Shown piece by piece: positions 34,945 to 45,843 of a DNA stretch of 64,000 nt. The stretch is from Tigriopus japonicus (lineage: Eukaryota > Arthropoda > Copepoda > Harpacticoida > Harpacticidae). The stretch spans positions 4,877,101 through 4,941,100 of the forward strand of contig CM021317.1 in assembly GCA_010645155.1 (NCBI GenBank), read 5' to 3'. The translations under genes were made by a program, and so were the position numbers. The notes under the pieces were generated by a model that worked only from the letters and a program-made list of their open reading frames with translations, had not been told where the DNA came from and made no database searches. The number at the start of each line of letters is the position of its first letter. Within the stretch, counting starts at the first letter, position 1.

Positions 34945-36135
34945 ATCAATTACTTTTAAAATGTAATTAATTACAATTACAATTACATTGGTCTCAAAAG
35001 TAATTAAATACAATTACAATTACCTAATTTTCAAATGTTATTAATTACAATTACAATTTCATTGTTTTCAAAAGTAATTAAATTAAATTCTATTATAATT
35101 ACTTGTTGTTCAAATGTAATTAATTACACACGGAGTTCCGAATGGCCTTTCAAAATACCCAAAGACATCATGGCACTTTTTAGACCCACAATTCAATGGG
35201 GAACAACTGTACTTTTATTGCATTATATAAGTTTGGGCCCAGGGAAAAAGTTATACACCAATAAATCCTATTAATTATAACACTTTTAATTGTCTGTTTA
35301 GCCCATATTTAGAGACTATTTAGTAACCTTATGAATTCAAATTGAATAAAAATTCTTTCATCAACAACAACTGAGTTATTTGATTTTGAATGGTTAATTT
35401 TTGACCCCAAAAAGCCAAAAAACCCTACAGTCGTATGGAAAACAAATTCCCAAAGATTTCATATTGCTTTTCAATATTGCAAACATATTTCTTTTTTGAG
35501 TTTTGGAGCTTATGTCAAAATAGCTCAAAATTATGTAAAATATCATTTAAAATGCGCTTAAACAAGATATTTGGAAAGCATATTTCATAACTTTCAAAAA
35601 AAAGTACGCTATGGTGTGTGTTCTGCCAAAATTACAAATGAATATGTCTGACAAATTCATATTCAAATTTACGATTTCTAGAAGGACCATGTTCAAAATG
35701 GACTAAAACCGAAACTTGAAACAGTAACCGATTTTTTCAAAACTTCTAAGTATTGTTCAACTTTGAGTGTCTTTGATACTGCAAAAGATTTTTTTCTCGC
35801 AAAATGAATTTGTATTGTTAACATTTTTTGCACAGTTAAGATGTGCAAAGAGCATCGCAAACCTTTGACCTTTTTGAAATCAATTTACACACTAAAAAAT
35901 ATTGGAAGGACGGGGAAAAATCTGCCAAATTTCTAATCCCAGAACTGCTCATGTAGGTGAAAATGAAAGTGTAATTTGTAATTCAGAAAAAAATTAATTA
36001 CATGGGCTCAAATGTTAACAATTACAATTACAAGTACTTTGACCGCAAATGTACTTAATTCCAACTACAATTACTTGAAAATGTCATTGCAATTAAGTAA
36101 TTGTAATTTCAATTACAATTACGTCACAGGTCGGG
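34945..36135. repeat. Element bounded by TAATTACAATTAC-type arrays
   Basis: Arrays of AATTACAATTACAATTA units at 34945-35135 and, inverted in part, at 35990-36125 flank an AT-rich interior. GACCTGTA lies at one edge and TCACAGGTC at the other. Similar arrays occur at 42480-42740 and 44880-45145. The symmetric layout suggests a non-autonomous element with low-complexity inverted ends, but no clear target duplication was identified. Confidence 0.55.
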
Positions 36136-36230
36136 TCTGTGGTAATCATTCGTAAAAGGCGTTTTTGGTGACGTCAGAATTGAGTCATCTGCATTTTCAG
36201 TAATCTGTAAGTGGCACAAGAAGTATTCGA

Positions 36231-36265
36231 CCAGGGGTTGGCAACCACTTTTGGGCCCAAGACGT
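36231..36265 (+). mobile_element. Solo left end of the hAT MITE family
   Basis: CAGGGGTTGGCAACCACTTT followed by TGGGCCCA matches the left end of the MITE at 34445, but the right end is absent. It is a truncated copy. Confidence 0.7.
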
Positions 36266-37083
36266 CCTGGAAAATTGTGAAGATTGGGGTCAAGTCCACT
36301 CACTCACTGACCCATACACACCTCACAGAGGGATTCATTCCAACATTCTGAGCCCAGCCAGCCTGACTAATTCACTCACTCAGAAAGAGAATGACATAGA
36401 AATGGGATAACAAAGATAATTTGATCAAGTTTGATCAGCTTGGTCAAGTCTTGATTGAACCCATGTCCAATGCATGATCATCATTATCGAGCTCCTTCAT
36501 TGAATGGTGGGTCCAAAGACCAAGCATGAGTGTCAAGCTCTAAGTGATGAATATTGTCTAAGAGATCATATCAACCTATGTTTAAGTTCTCAAGGACCAA
36601 TTCAGATCAGTGATGGGCCCATCTGTTGTGATTACATTATCAAACTTTTATCTCATGGCCTGCCTTACAAAATATAACCCAACGTGTGAAAGTGCAATCT
36701 TTTTAACAATAAACTCCAGATGTTGAGTCCAAATAGAATGGATGAGCTCAAATTGAAAATGGTGAATTTTGAATCTCGATCAGGTGCTGTGGTTCATCAG
36801 TCAGAATCATCGACTTTGATAGAAGACCACCAAATTCACATCTATCCCCCAACCTCCAAAGCATACTCAATTTCTTGAAGTGAGCAATTCCTTCTTAACA
36901 AAGTGCCAGAAAATATTTAATTGAATATATTGATAAAGGTTTTTATTATATTGCCGTTTTGAGCAGATTTTTAGATATTTCGGGCTCTTTCTTCCACAAG
37001 TGCAGGAAAATTCCCACTTTTTTCATTGACTTTTTCAAGAATTTCAGTATATTCTTTGTACTCTTGCCAATCTTATCTGATCT
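36266..37083. other. Intergenic region, no feature seen
   Basis: AT-rich DNA with no supported gene, RNA or repeat, up to the LINE fragment at 37084. Confidence 0.5.
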
Positions 37084-37990
37084 TTGCCTAGTATTAAATC
37101 AATTTGGGTTGGTCAGAGTAATATGGCATTGAACGGGATGAATTTCCGCACAATGACGTATGGGGCGTCAAAATTAGATGTTCCGCTCAAAGACAACGGA
37201 GGTTGTGATATTGAGCAGGTATCGTCCATGAGGGATTTGGGAGTTGTCGTCCAAGATGATGGAAAGTTTGATGAGCATATCCAGTTGAAAGTGGGGAAGG
37301 CATTTCAAACGTGCGGCTGGATCTATCGCACTTTCAAGTCCAGAGATAGTATTACGATGCTAACTCTGTACAAGTCGATTGTTCAGCCGCATCTTGAATA
37401 TGCCTCTCCCATTTGGGCTCCAATGAGTTCAGCTGGTTTGCAAAAGGTCGAGCAGGTCCAAAGATGTTTTACTAGGAACATCACAGGAATGAGAGAGCTC
37501 TCGTATTGGGAGAGGCTCAAGAAGTTAGGGCTGTACAGTACTCAGAGAAGGTATGAAAGGTATCTGATACTGTATGTTTTCAAGAGCATTCATGGGCTCT
37601 GTCCTAACCCAGGATTTGAGATCAGTTGTAGCGATCGTAGAGGTTTTACGTGCGTTCTGAGAGCACCTCCAAATCCAAGGGAATCTAGGCTTGTTCGAAC
37701 AATGAAGTCCTTGTCTCTTCTTTATCGGGCTCCTTCTTTGTTCAATTTGTTGCCCATTCTCTGCCCCAATCTTCGTCGGGAAAATGTAGGAGCTGATCCT
37801 CTAACAGCATTTAAGGCAGGATTGGACAATTTTTTGAATACTATTCCTGACCAACCCACTATTCAAGGGTTGTACAGATCTGCCAACAGTAACTCATTGG
37901 TAGATCAAATTTCACATAAACGGTAAATTTATAAACTAAATTAATCATTAACTCTCTTTACAGGGAATTCCATTCCTTGTAGCAGTATCA
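37084..37990 (+). mobile_element. LINE fragment: C-terminal part of reverse transcriptase plus 3' tail
   Basis: A 280-codon frame (to the stop at 37924-37926) corresponds to the region after the catalytic YADD box of a non-LTR retrotransposon. It reads MRDLGVVVQDDGKFDEHIQ, then MLTLYKSIVQPHLEYASPIW, VEQVQRCFTRNITGMRELSY and LFNLLPI. The catalytic palm is missing because of 5' truncation. The 3' tail includes CAGGGAATTCCATTCCTTGT. Related copies: 40520-41140 (-), 44370-44765 (+), and a tail only at 23035-23175. A Jockey/CR1-like clade is likely but not resolved. Confidence 0.88.
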
Positions 37991-38061
37991 AAAATCCGCC
38001 CCACCCCCCCAAAAAATGTAAGAAAACTACTCCCCTATCTACTAATCTTCTTCACTATATT

Positions 38062-38165
38062 AGTGAAGAGAATTTTACATGAGTTGGGTATTTCAATATT
38101 GATGAAGATGAGGAGTCAAATAGATCTAGGAAAGTAGTCTAATAACATGTAAAATTCTCTTCACT
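38062..38165. repeat. Perfect 20-bp inverted repeat (hairpin)
   Basis: AGTGAAGAGAATTTTACATG (38062-38081) is exactly complementary to CATGTAAAATTCTCTTCACT (38146-38165), with a 64-bp loop. It could be a tiny foldback element. No transposase or target duplication was seen. Confidence 0.8.
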
Positions 38166-38411
38166 GCAGATTTCAATTCTAGTATAGAAATTGAAACATA
38201 CAATTGAAAAGCTTTGTTGAAAAAAGTTTCTAAACATCAAATATGTGTCAGTGGATTCATTGGTATTCGTTCTCAGTCATTTCTATCCTTCTAATCATTA
38301 CCAACTCTCCCATAAGGCTTGAACATTACGTTCAATGGTTAGGCCTTCTTTGGAAATTCGAAAAATTAACTAAGTGTCCACATACTATTTAGATGTCTAT
38401 GATCTAGTGTA

Positions 38412-38820
38412 CAATTTGGCTTCCGACAGAAACACTCAACCTTTCATGCCATTCACAACTTTCAACAAAATATTTCTTTAAATAGTGAAACTAAGTACTC
38501 CGTCGGCGTATTCTTAGATCTGAAGAAAGCTTTTGATACAGTTGACCACAACATTTTATTGTCAAAACTCAGGAAATATGGATATAGTTCAAATGTATTA
38601 CGTTGGTTCAAAAACTGTCTAAGTGAAAGAACTCAAACACCTGGTTCAACCTTAACAAACTGACAGTAAACCATTTAAAAACAAAGTTGATTTTATTTAG
38701 TCCAAACAATGCAGTAAAAAAACATGAACATTATTATAAACGGCAATCGTATAAATCAAGTTGGATGGAGATATTCAGAAACAACGGTAAAATTTTTAGG
38801 CCTCCACATTGACTGATTTG
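38412..38820 (+). pseudogene. LINE reverse-transcriptase fragment with internal deletion
   Basis: The frame reads QFGFRQKHSTFHAIHNFQQN, then VGVFLDLKKAFDTVDHNILL and LRWFKNCLSERTQ, which are the central reverse-transcriptase blocks. Near 38642 it jumps, with a frame change, to FNLNKLTVNHLKTKLILFS, a block that normally follows the YADD motif. The catalytic YADD segment is therefore deleted. It is a dead fragment of a family different from the 37084 copy. Confidence 0.85.
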
Positions 38821-39494
38821 GGTGACCCAAACTCATCTTGAAACCAAAGTAGATGAAGGCTGCATCCGGTCGGACGGGTTCCAGTACAATCGACCATTCT
38901 TCCTCGTCCTAAACCAAAGGCACCCCACAAAGGATCATTCATGCCAGTTAAAAAATCCTCTTGAAAGCAAGCTTTATGGCTTCAGGGGATTGCTTGGGTC
39001 TCTTTCATTAACATTAACATTTTAGAGTACAAGTTGATACTTGTTGAAAAGAACTGATTAAAACAGAAAACCCACCATATTTTTCAACAACAGTGCAAAA
39101 ACACAGCCTTTGGAAAAAAGAAAAAAGAATGGTCCCTGAAAAGAGAAACTTTCATATTCGGCAATCATTAAACTCCTATATAATGCTTCCAAGTGTGAAA
39201 GAGCAAAAAGAGCATTTTTATGAGTATCGCAAGAGAAAAAAAGACAAGTCTTTTTAAGTACAACGCTTAATGAGAACCTGTTAGAAAATCTAAGGGCTAG
39301 ATAATTATTTCTAGATAAAAATAATAGTCTAATATTAGTCGAGGTATTGACAGACATGTTCTTCATTGTTTCTAGTTAGTAAAGGATCATTGTGGCTCGG
39401 ACAGTTACCCCTGGATTAGTTGAAATAACATGAACGATGACGTTGGGACTTTTTAAGTTTGATCTACGTCTGTTTGATTTTGTTTGATTCATAT
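38821..39494. other. Intergenic region up to the assembly gap
   Basis: No supported feature. Short frames here lack homology or splice signals. Confidence 0.5.
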
Positions 39495-40390
39495 NNNNNN
39501 NNNNNNNNNNNNNNNNNNNNNNNNNNNNNNNNNNNNNNNNNNNNNNNNNNNNNNNNNNNNNNNNNNNNNNNNNNNNNNNNNNNNNNNNNNNNNNNNNNNN
39601 NNNNNNNNNNNNNNNNNNNNNNNNNNNNNNNNNNNNNNNNNNNNNNNNNNNNNNNNNNNNNNNNNNNNNNNNNNNNNNNNNNNNNNNNNNNNNNNNNNNN
39701 NNNNNNNNNNNNNNNNNNNNNNNNNNNNNNNNNNNNNNNNNNNNNNNNNNNNNNNNNNNNNNNNNNNNNNNNNNNNNNNNNNNNNNNNNNNNNNNNNNNN
39801 NNNNNNNNNNNNNNNNNNNNNNNNNNNNNNNNNNNNNNNNNNNNNNNNNNNNNNNNNNNNNNNNNNNNNNNNNNNNNNNNNNNNNNNNNNNNNNNNNNNN
39901 NNNNNNNNNNNNNNNNNNNNNNNNNNNNNNNNNNNNNNNNNNNNNNNNNNNNNNNNNNNNNNNNNNNNNNNNNNNNNNNNNNNNNNNNNNNNNNNNNNNN
40001 NNNNNNNNNNNNNNNNNNNNNNNNNNNNNNNNNNNNNNNNNNNNNNNNNNNNNNNNNNNNNNNNNNNNNNNNNNNNNNNNNNNNNNNNNNNNNNNNNNNN
40101 NNNNNNNNNNNNNNNNNNNNNNNNNNNNNNNNNNNNNNNNNNNNNNNNNNNNNNNNNNNNNNNNNNNNNNNNNNNNNNNNNNNNNNNNNNNNNNNNNNNN
40201 NNNNNNNNNNNNNNNNNNNNNNNNNNNNNNNNNNNNNNNNNNNNNNNNNNNNNNNNNNNNNNNNNNNNNNNNNNNNNNNNNNNNNNNNNNNNNNNNNNNN
40301 NNNNNNNNNNNNNNNNNNNNNNNNNNNNNNNNNNNNNNNNNNNNNNNNNNNNNNNNNNNNNNNNNNNNNNNNNNNNNNNNNNNNNNNNNN
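39495..40390. other. Assembly gap (run of N)
   Basis: 896 unknown bases. Any reading frame crossing it is an artefact. Sequence right after the gap (40391-40500) is notably GC-richer than its surroundings. Confidence 1.
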
Positions 40391-40519
40391 CTTCAAGGCA
40401 CTGTCCAGTGAGAATTTTGCCGGCCACATCTGGGTATCGCGCCGGCCACGGGTTCGGTCTCGATTTGGACGAGTGAGTCGGGGGGTTTCGGTTCATCGAT
40501 GGTGATCTCCACGTTTTAT

Positions 40520-41140
40520 ATAACCGCTACAAGGAAAGGGATTCCATGTAAAGAGAGTTAAGGATTAATATAGTTTATGTAATTACCGTTTATACGAAAT
40601 TTGGTCTACTAACAAATTACTGTTGGCAGATCTATGCAACCCTTACACAACAAAAATAGTGTGTTGATCAAGAAAAGTATTCAAAAATTTATCTAACCCT
40701 GCTCCAAAAGCTGTTAGAGGATCAGGTCCTACATATTCCCGACGAAGACAAATGGGCAAAAGATTGAACAATGAAGGAGCCCAATAAAGAAGAGAGGACA
40801 TGGATCGAACTAGCCTCGATTCCCTTGGATTTGGAGGTGCTCTCAGAACGCACGTAAAACCTCTACGATCGCTACAACTGATCTCAAAGCCTGGGTTGGG
40901 ACAGAACTCATGAATGCTCTTGAAGATATTTACAGTATCTATCAGAAACTGAAAACTGTACAGTCCTAACTTTTGGAGTCTCTCCCAATACGAGAGCTCT
41001 CTCATTTCTGAGATGTTCCTATTGAAACATCTTTGGACTTGCTCGACCTTTTGCAAACCTGCCAAGCTCATGAGAGCCCACATGGATGAGGCATATTCAA
41101 GATGAGGCTGAACAATCGACTTGTACAGAGTTAGCATCAT
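40520..41140 (-). mobile_element. LINE fragment, same family as 37084, opposite orientation
   Basis: On the - strand the frame from about 41137 reads MLTLYKSIVQPHLEYASSMW, VEQVQRCFNRNISEMRELSY and CSDRRGFTCVLRAPPNPRES, down to the stop near 40643. The family 3' tail follows to about 40520. A short in-frame change near LYSFQFLIDTV shows decay. It is 5'-truncated. Confidence 0.88.
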
Positions 41141-41582
41141 AATACTAGAGGGCGAACATAGAAATGACACTCCGAAAATATTCGTGAGTCACCAAGCCTG
41201 CACTGTTTGTGCTAAGGGATTTGAACATTGAACGCGCTGAGTTATGTGATTCACAACCCAAATTTGCGTTTTCTAGGGAGTCAGTGGCAAAATTGCTCAT
41301 ACAGCTGCTTTGGTTGAACAAGAGCAATGCATGATTAATCAAGTCACTTGACACCCTTGCTGCCGGATCAATGAAGTGTGTTCAAAACAAATCTCCACTG
41401 ACTGTACTGGAGTGCCATTTCTCTGTTAGCCCTCTACACCATCTCTGGACTTGAAAGTGCGATACACAGAGTTCCTAGAGTGGAGATACCACAGCAGGCA
41501 GGTCGTGACTTTTTGTAGCGGGCAGCAAGGGCGAATCTGCATCAGCAACTAGTTGAAACTTGCCCAAATAAGTCCTACTCAC

Positions 41583-41735
41583 CGACGTTTGTACTATGAC
41601 CTTCCACTTGCTTGGGCAAGGTTTTACGATATTCTTCGGAAATATCTGCTTTTTCACGCAACTTATGGGCAACTTTGGTTTCAGTATGAGCTGAAAACAA
41701 GGCAGACAAAATGACAACAATGGCCCCTCTATATT
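41583..41735 (-). other. Exon-like segment of an unrecognised protein
   Basis: On the - strand an open frame of 47 codons reads AIVVILSALFSAHTETKVAH, then KLREKADISEEYRKTLPKQV, and ends at a consensus donor (GTCG|GTGAGT). The hydrophobic start followed by a charged stretch looks like a signal peptide and a mature N-terminus. A second, frameshifted copy of the same sequence lies at 57340-57480. It could be one exon of a secreted-protein gene, or a repeat fragment. Confidence 0.35.
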
Positions 41736-44300
41736 ACTCTAAGGTGCGATAGATCTAGCCTCACGTTTGGGATTGGAAAGAAACAAGCTTGCCTAGAAGA
41801 GTGGAACGACACCAAGTAAAGTGAGAACCCAAGTTTAGCGATGACAAACGATCAGGCGTAATGTTAAGATATGGATGATGACATTGGTTTAGAAGAATGG
41901 CACCCCAAGATACCGCTCCAGATATTTCGCGAATACCGCATTCATGGGATTCCAAGTGTTTTTGGCTATCGAGCCCGAGTTTCACACTGTGAGGGCGTAC
42001 TTGAATTCTGGCAGAATGCATACCCATATGGAACACGCAAAGCAAGAGGAAGTGGGAGGTGGGTCAAACGATTTAAGATCCTACTCTCCTCACCCAGGAA
42101 CAAGATTATGGACAAAGGGGAAATTTCGCACCCCATGAACTTTTGCTGGAACACCAAGTCGCTGGTTTTGGCTAAATGGAGTGATTCTGTGGAATGAGAT
42201 GCGCAGAGAGTTTCATGAAGCAACATCAATCAACGAGAGGAAAACATATTTAAGTTCATTTCTAACGACCCCACCGCACTGATATTTGTGGCATGTAAAA
42301 TTGCCCTGTCTGTTTGCGTTGATTCTTTCAGTTTTCATTTTTTGTTGAAGACCAACTACATCAAAACCCAAGAAGGCTTAATCAATCAATAAATTACAAT
42401 TTTAATTATTCAGTATGTAAATTGATAAATCCGAAGGGGACGAGTGCTTTGATGCTCCTTACACACTTATAATACTTAAAGAGAAATTCGTTCTTGTTGT
42501 GTCCGAAGAAAAATGTAATAAAAAGTAATTGAAATTGCAATTAATTACATACGAAAATAAAGTAATTGTATTGAATAACATTCGAAAATAAAGGAATTGT
42601 AATGATTTACATCCGAAAATGAAATAATTGTAATTGTATTTAATTGCTTTTGAGACAAAAATAATTGTAATTGTATTTGATTACTTTTGAGACAAAAACA
42701 ATTGTGATTGTAATTAATTACATTTTGAAAGTAATTCCTTATTGTCCTTGTCTAGACATCCCCTCGTAAAATCGGCGGTCATGCACCTTGTTCGGCTCCC
42801 AACCAATTTTTATCAATGACGAGAACTGACAAAGGAACACAATTTGTCACAAAACTGACAAAATTTTCATCACCTCTCTCTACCAAATTGTACATCATTT
42901 TGTCAAAAAGCTCTTCATTTTTTTCTTGTTCATTGAGTATTTTCTAGTCCTACCCCAACTGTGCAACCATCCTTTGTCAAACATTTCGTCTTTTGAAATT
43001 GACACCTCTAAACAGTATTTTTTTTAACAGCCGTCGTCGGATGTATCGTGCATGAACGTTCTTTGGTGTTAGAATAGTAAACAGGATTATGCACATTCCA
43101 GGAAAATATGGCTAATTATTTTTCTAGTTAAATTTTTCACGGAGCTTATCGAGTTTTATATATCATCCTGTTTCAAGGTTTGATTGTCTTGAAATTGTAT
43201 TTGGCCAAAAATGCCGCATTTACCCCATATTATGTTTCTTTGGAAAGTCAAAGGTTCGTGTTTGTCATATGTAAGAGTAACGAGTTCTTATTTTGCCTCT
43301 AAGATAGTTCTTCTAATATCTGCATAGGTCATTGAATTTCACTGTAAACTTTTAGATGAATTCCTAACCTCGAGCGGAACAAGTGCAACAAAGGAAATTT
43401 TGAGTGAAGGACCTCACCATGGTCCCACATATCAAGCAAAAAGTGTTTTTAAAGATCACGAGTGTACATATCGTCGACAGTATACCTATTGGTTACCATT
43501 TCCGATTCGTACAAACAATCCTCCTATCAGCGGATTCTTCATTGCCGATTTTGGGCAACATAGAGCTGTTCGTAAAATCATTTTACGAAACGCGGATCAC
43601 GACCAGAGTGCGTAAGTTATTAAGTGATATTTTCATGTAATGTATGTATGTTTATTGCGATGCATTGACATCAATATCGTCACAAAAATTAAGTTGCTGG
43701 TGGTAGGGGCCAAAAAACTTATGGCAAATCTTACAAAGGCACGCCTCTGTTGTATTTAGATTGTACGATTGGAGTTTGCAGAGATCTGAGTGGTTCAAAT
43801 CTAAAATTTTGCGGCAAACCTCTCATCTATATTTTGGATTGTCCGCTTCTCCGTTTGTCCGCTCGTCCCTATCCGCTTTTCCCATTGCTATTTTCTTGTC
43901 CATCAATGCGGTGAAGCAGTCAATAAATGTTCAATGAAAGGCAATGTACCAATGTTTGCCAAAAGAACAAGCAAATGCTCATTTTTGTCAAAAGTGATTG
44001 GTTGAGCCATTTTTTTATTGCTGGGAATGGCCAGCTAAAAGTGGTTTGTTAATTAACCTGCTTGCCCAATGCTCGAACACATATGTGAAACATGAGCCTC
44101 AGACTCTTTTATTTAAAAAAAGGAAACTGAAAGAACAATAGTTTAATTGTGAAAGAAAACGTGGTTCAAGTTGGAGATGTTGGCTAAAACAAAACAGTAT
44201 TTACATGTAAACAAAAGGAGGACGTCAGTGATGACGTCACTTGCGAGGCAGAAGAACGTGAGACAGTACATACCGTACATAACCTTCTAAAGAGGCAATA
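41736..44300. other. Intergenic region with an AT-rich array
   Basis: No gene supported. An AATTACAATTA-type array lies at about 42480-42740, related to those at 34945 and 44880. The frame at 41871-42197 has no recognisable domain. Confidence 0.5.
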
Positions 44301-44369
44301 TGATTTAATAATTTCTTGATTACTGGTCTTGAAACCATGGCAATGATCAAGTGTAGTGTGTACAATCGC

Positions 44370-44765
44370 AAGCAGATCAATACTGTACAGTTAGGGCTGT
44401 ACAGTACTCAGAGAAGGTATGAAAGGTATCTGATACTGTATGTCTTTAAGAGCGTTCATGGGCTCTGTCCTAACCCAGGATTTGAGATCAGTTGTAGCGA
44501 TCGTAGAGGTTTTACGTGCGTTCTGAGAGCACCTCCAAATCCAAGGGAATCGAGGCTTGTTGGAGCAATGAAGTCCTCGTCTCTTCTTTATTGGGCTCCT
44601 TCTTTGTTCAATTTGTTGCCCATTAAACTTCGTCGGGAATATGTAGGAGCTGATCCTCTAACAGCATTTAAGGCAGGATTGGACAATTTTTTGAATACTA
44701 TTCCTGACCAACCCACTATTCAAGGGTTGTACAGATCTGCCAACAGTAACTCATTGGTAGATTAA
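44370..44765 (+). mobile_element. LINE fragment, third copy of the 37084 family
   Basis: From GGGCTGTACAGTACTCAGAG onward the sequence is nearly identical to the last ~130 codons of the 37084 copy (LYSTQRRYERYLILYVFKSV, FNLLPIKLRREYVGADPL, GLYRSANSNSLVD-stop). It is a 5'-truncated insertion, and its high identity to 37084 suggests recent activity. The sequence downstream differs from the 3' tail at 37927. Confidence 0.88.
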
Positions 44766-44879
44766 ATTTCATATAAACAACAAAAGCTACGTGCTCGTTG
44801 TTTCACATTGACCGCAAATGGATGACAAAACAATTGTTTTTCAAATAAAACTGATAAATTGGTTTTATGTCTAATTTGA

Positions 44880-45160
44880 GGAAGTAGGATTTTGAAAAGT
44901 AATTCGTAATTTGTAATTGAAAATTCGTCAATTACATGGCCAAAAATGTAATTAGTTACAATTACAATTACTTGGCCCAAAAATGTAATTAATTACAATT
45001 ACAAGTAATTGTAATTAAAATTACGTAATTGTAATTGAAATTACGTAATTGTTATTGAAATTACGTAATTGTTATTGAAATTACGTAATTGTTATTGAAA
45101 TTACGTAATTGTTGTTGAAATTACGTAATTATAATTGAAATTACAATTACTCCCCATCCC
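44880..45160. repeat. Tandem array of GAAATTACGTAATTGTTATT units
   Basis: At 45017-45130 about six near-identical ~25-bp units with ACGTAATTGTTATTGAAATT are in tandem, preceded by AATTACAATTAC words. It ends in ATTACTCCCCATCCCTG, which looks like a CAGGGATGGGG-type transposon end read backwards. It belongs to the same low-complexity group as 34945-36135. Confidence 0.7.
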
Positions 45161-45843
45161 TGGCTGTAATTTGTTGTTTTGTGTTTGTCATTGCTCGAAA
45201 TGATAACGCAGGCCGGGCTAAGCTAGAACTTTTTGATCTTGGTGAAAAAAGAATTGCTTGGTCTTTGAAAAAGGGCATTTTACACAAAAGTGTGCAACAA
45301 AGCAAAACAAAAATTGCCGTTTGCCTTTGGTGCATGAATTATTTGATTTTTATAGACAGAGTTGTACTAATAATGCTCCATAACTGGCCTTTCAAGTTGT
45401 GGAAAAAACATTGCCAAGTAATTGTCAAACATCTGAGTGTGCATCAAACTCAAGCTCCGTCATGTATCCTTTGATCCACGAGCAATGCAAGTTTGAAATG
45501 TATTACCCGATTTTGTAAAGGCGGAGACAACCGTTAGGAAAAAACTCGTGAATTCACAATCAACTATTAATAAAGCAACTATTTTTATGACCAAATTGCT
45601 GAACTCCCAAAATGTGTTGAAGCTCTTTCAAGTTCAAATGTACATATTGTACCTGCAAAACCTTGACTCAAAATTCAACCAAACTCATTATCAAAATTCT
45701 AAATCAAAATTCTATCTCATACAATTTGCATTTAATTTCAAATGTAAGAAAAGCCAATGACATGAAAATGTGTATTCAAATTAGCAGCAGTTTTCCGCAA
45801 TTCTTCGTAATCGTTCTGGGTCGGATTTATTGTCAGGGGACTC
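45161..45843. other. Intergenic region, no feature seen
   Basis: AT-rich DNA downstream of galaxin-like gene 2. No supported gene or repeat. Confidence 0.5.

Noticed and set aside
39459..40505. Long frames through 39495-40390
   Set aside because: They span the run of N; there is no sequence evidence.
41871..42197. 108-codon + strand frame
   Set aside because: No recognisable domain, no splice context, and flanked by repeats; kept out of the gene list.
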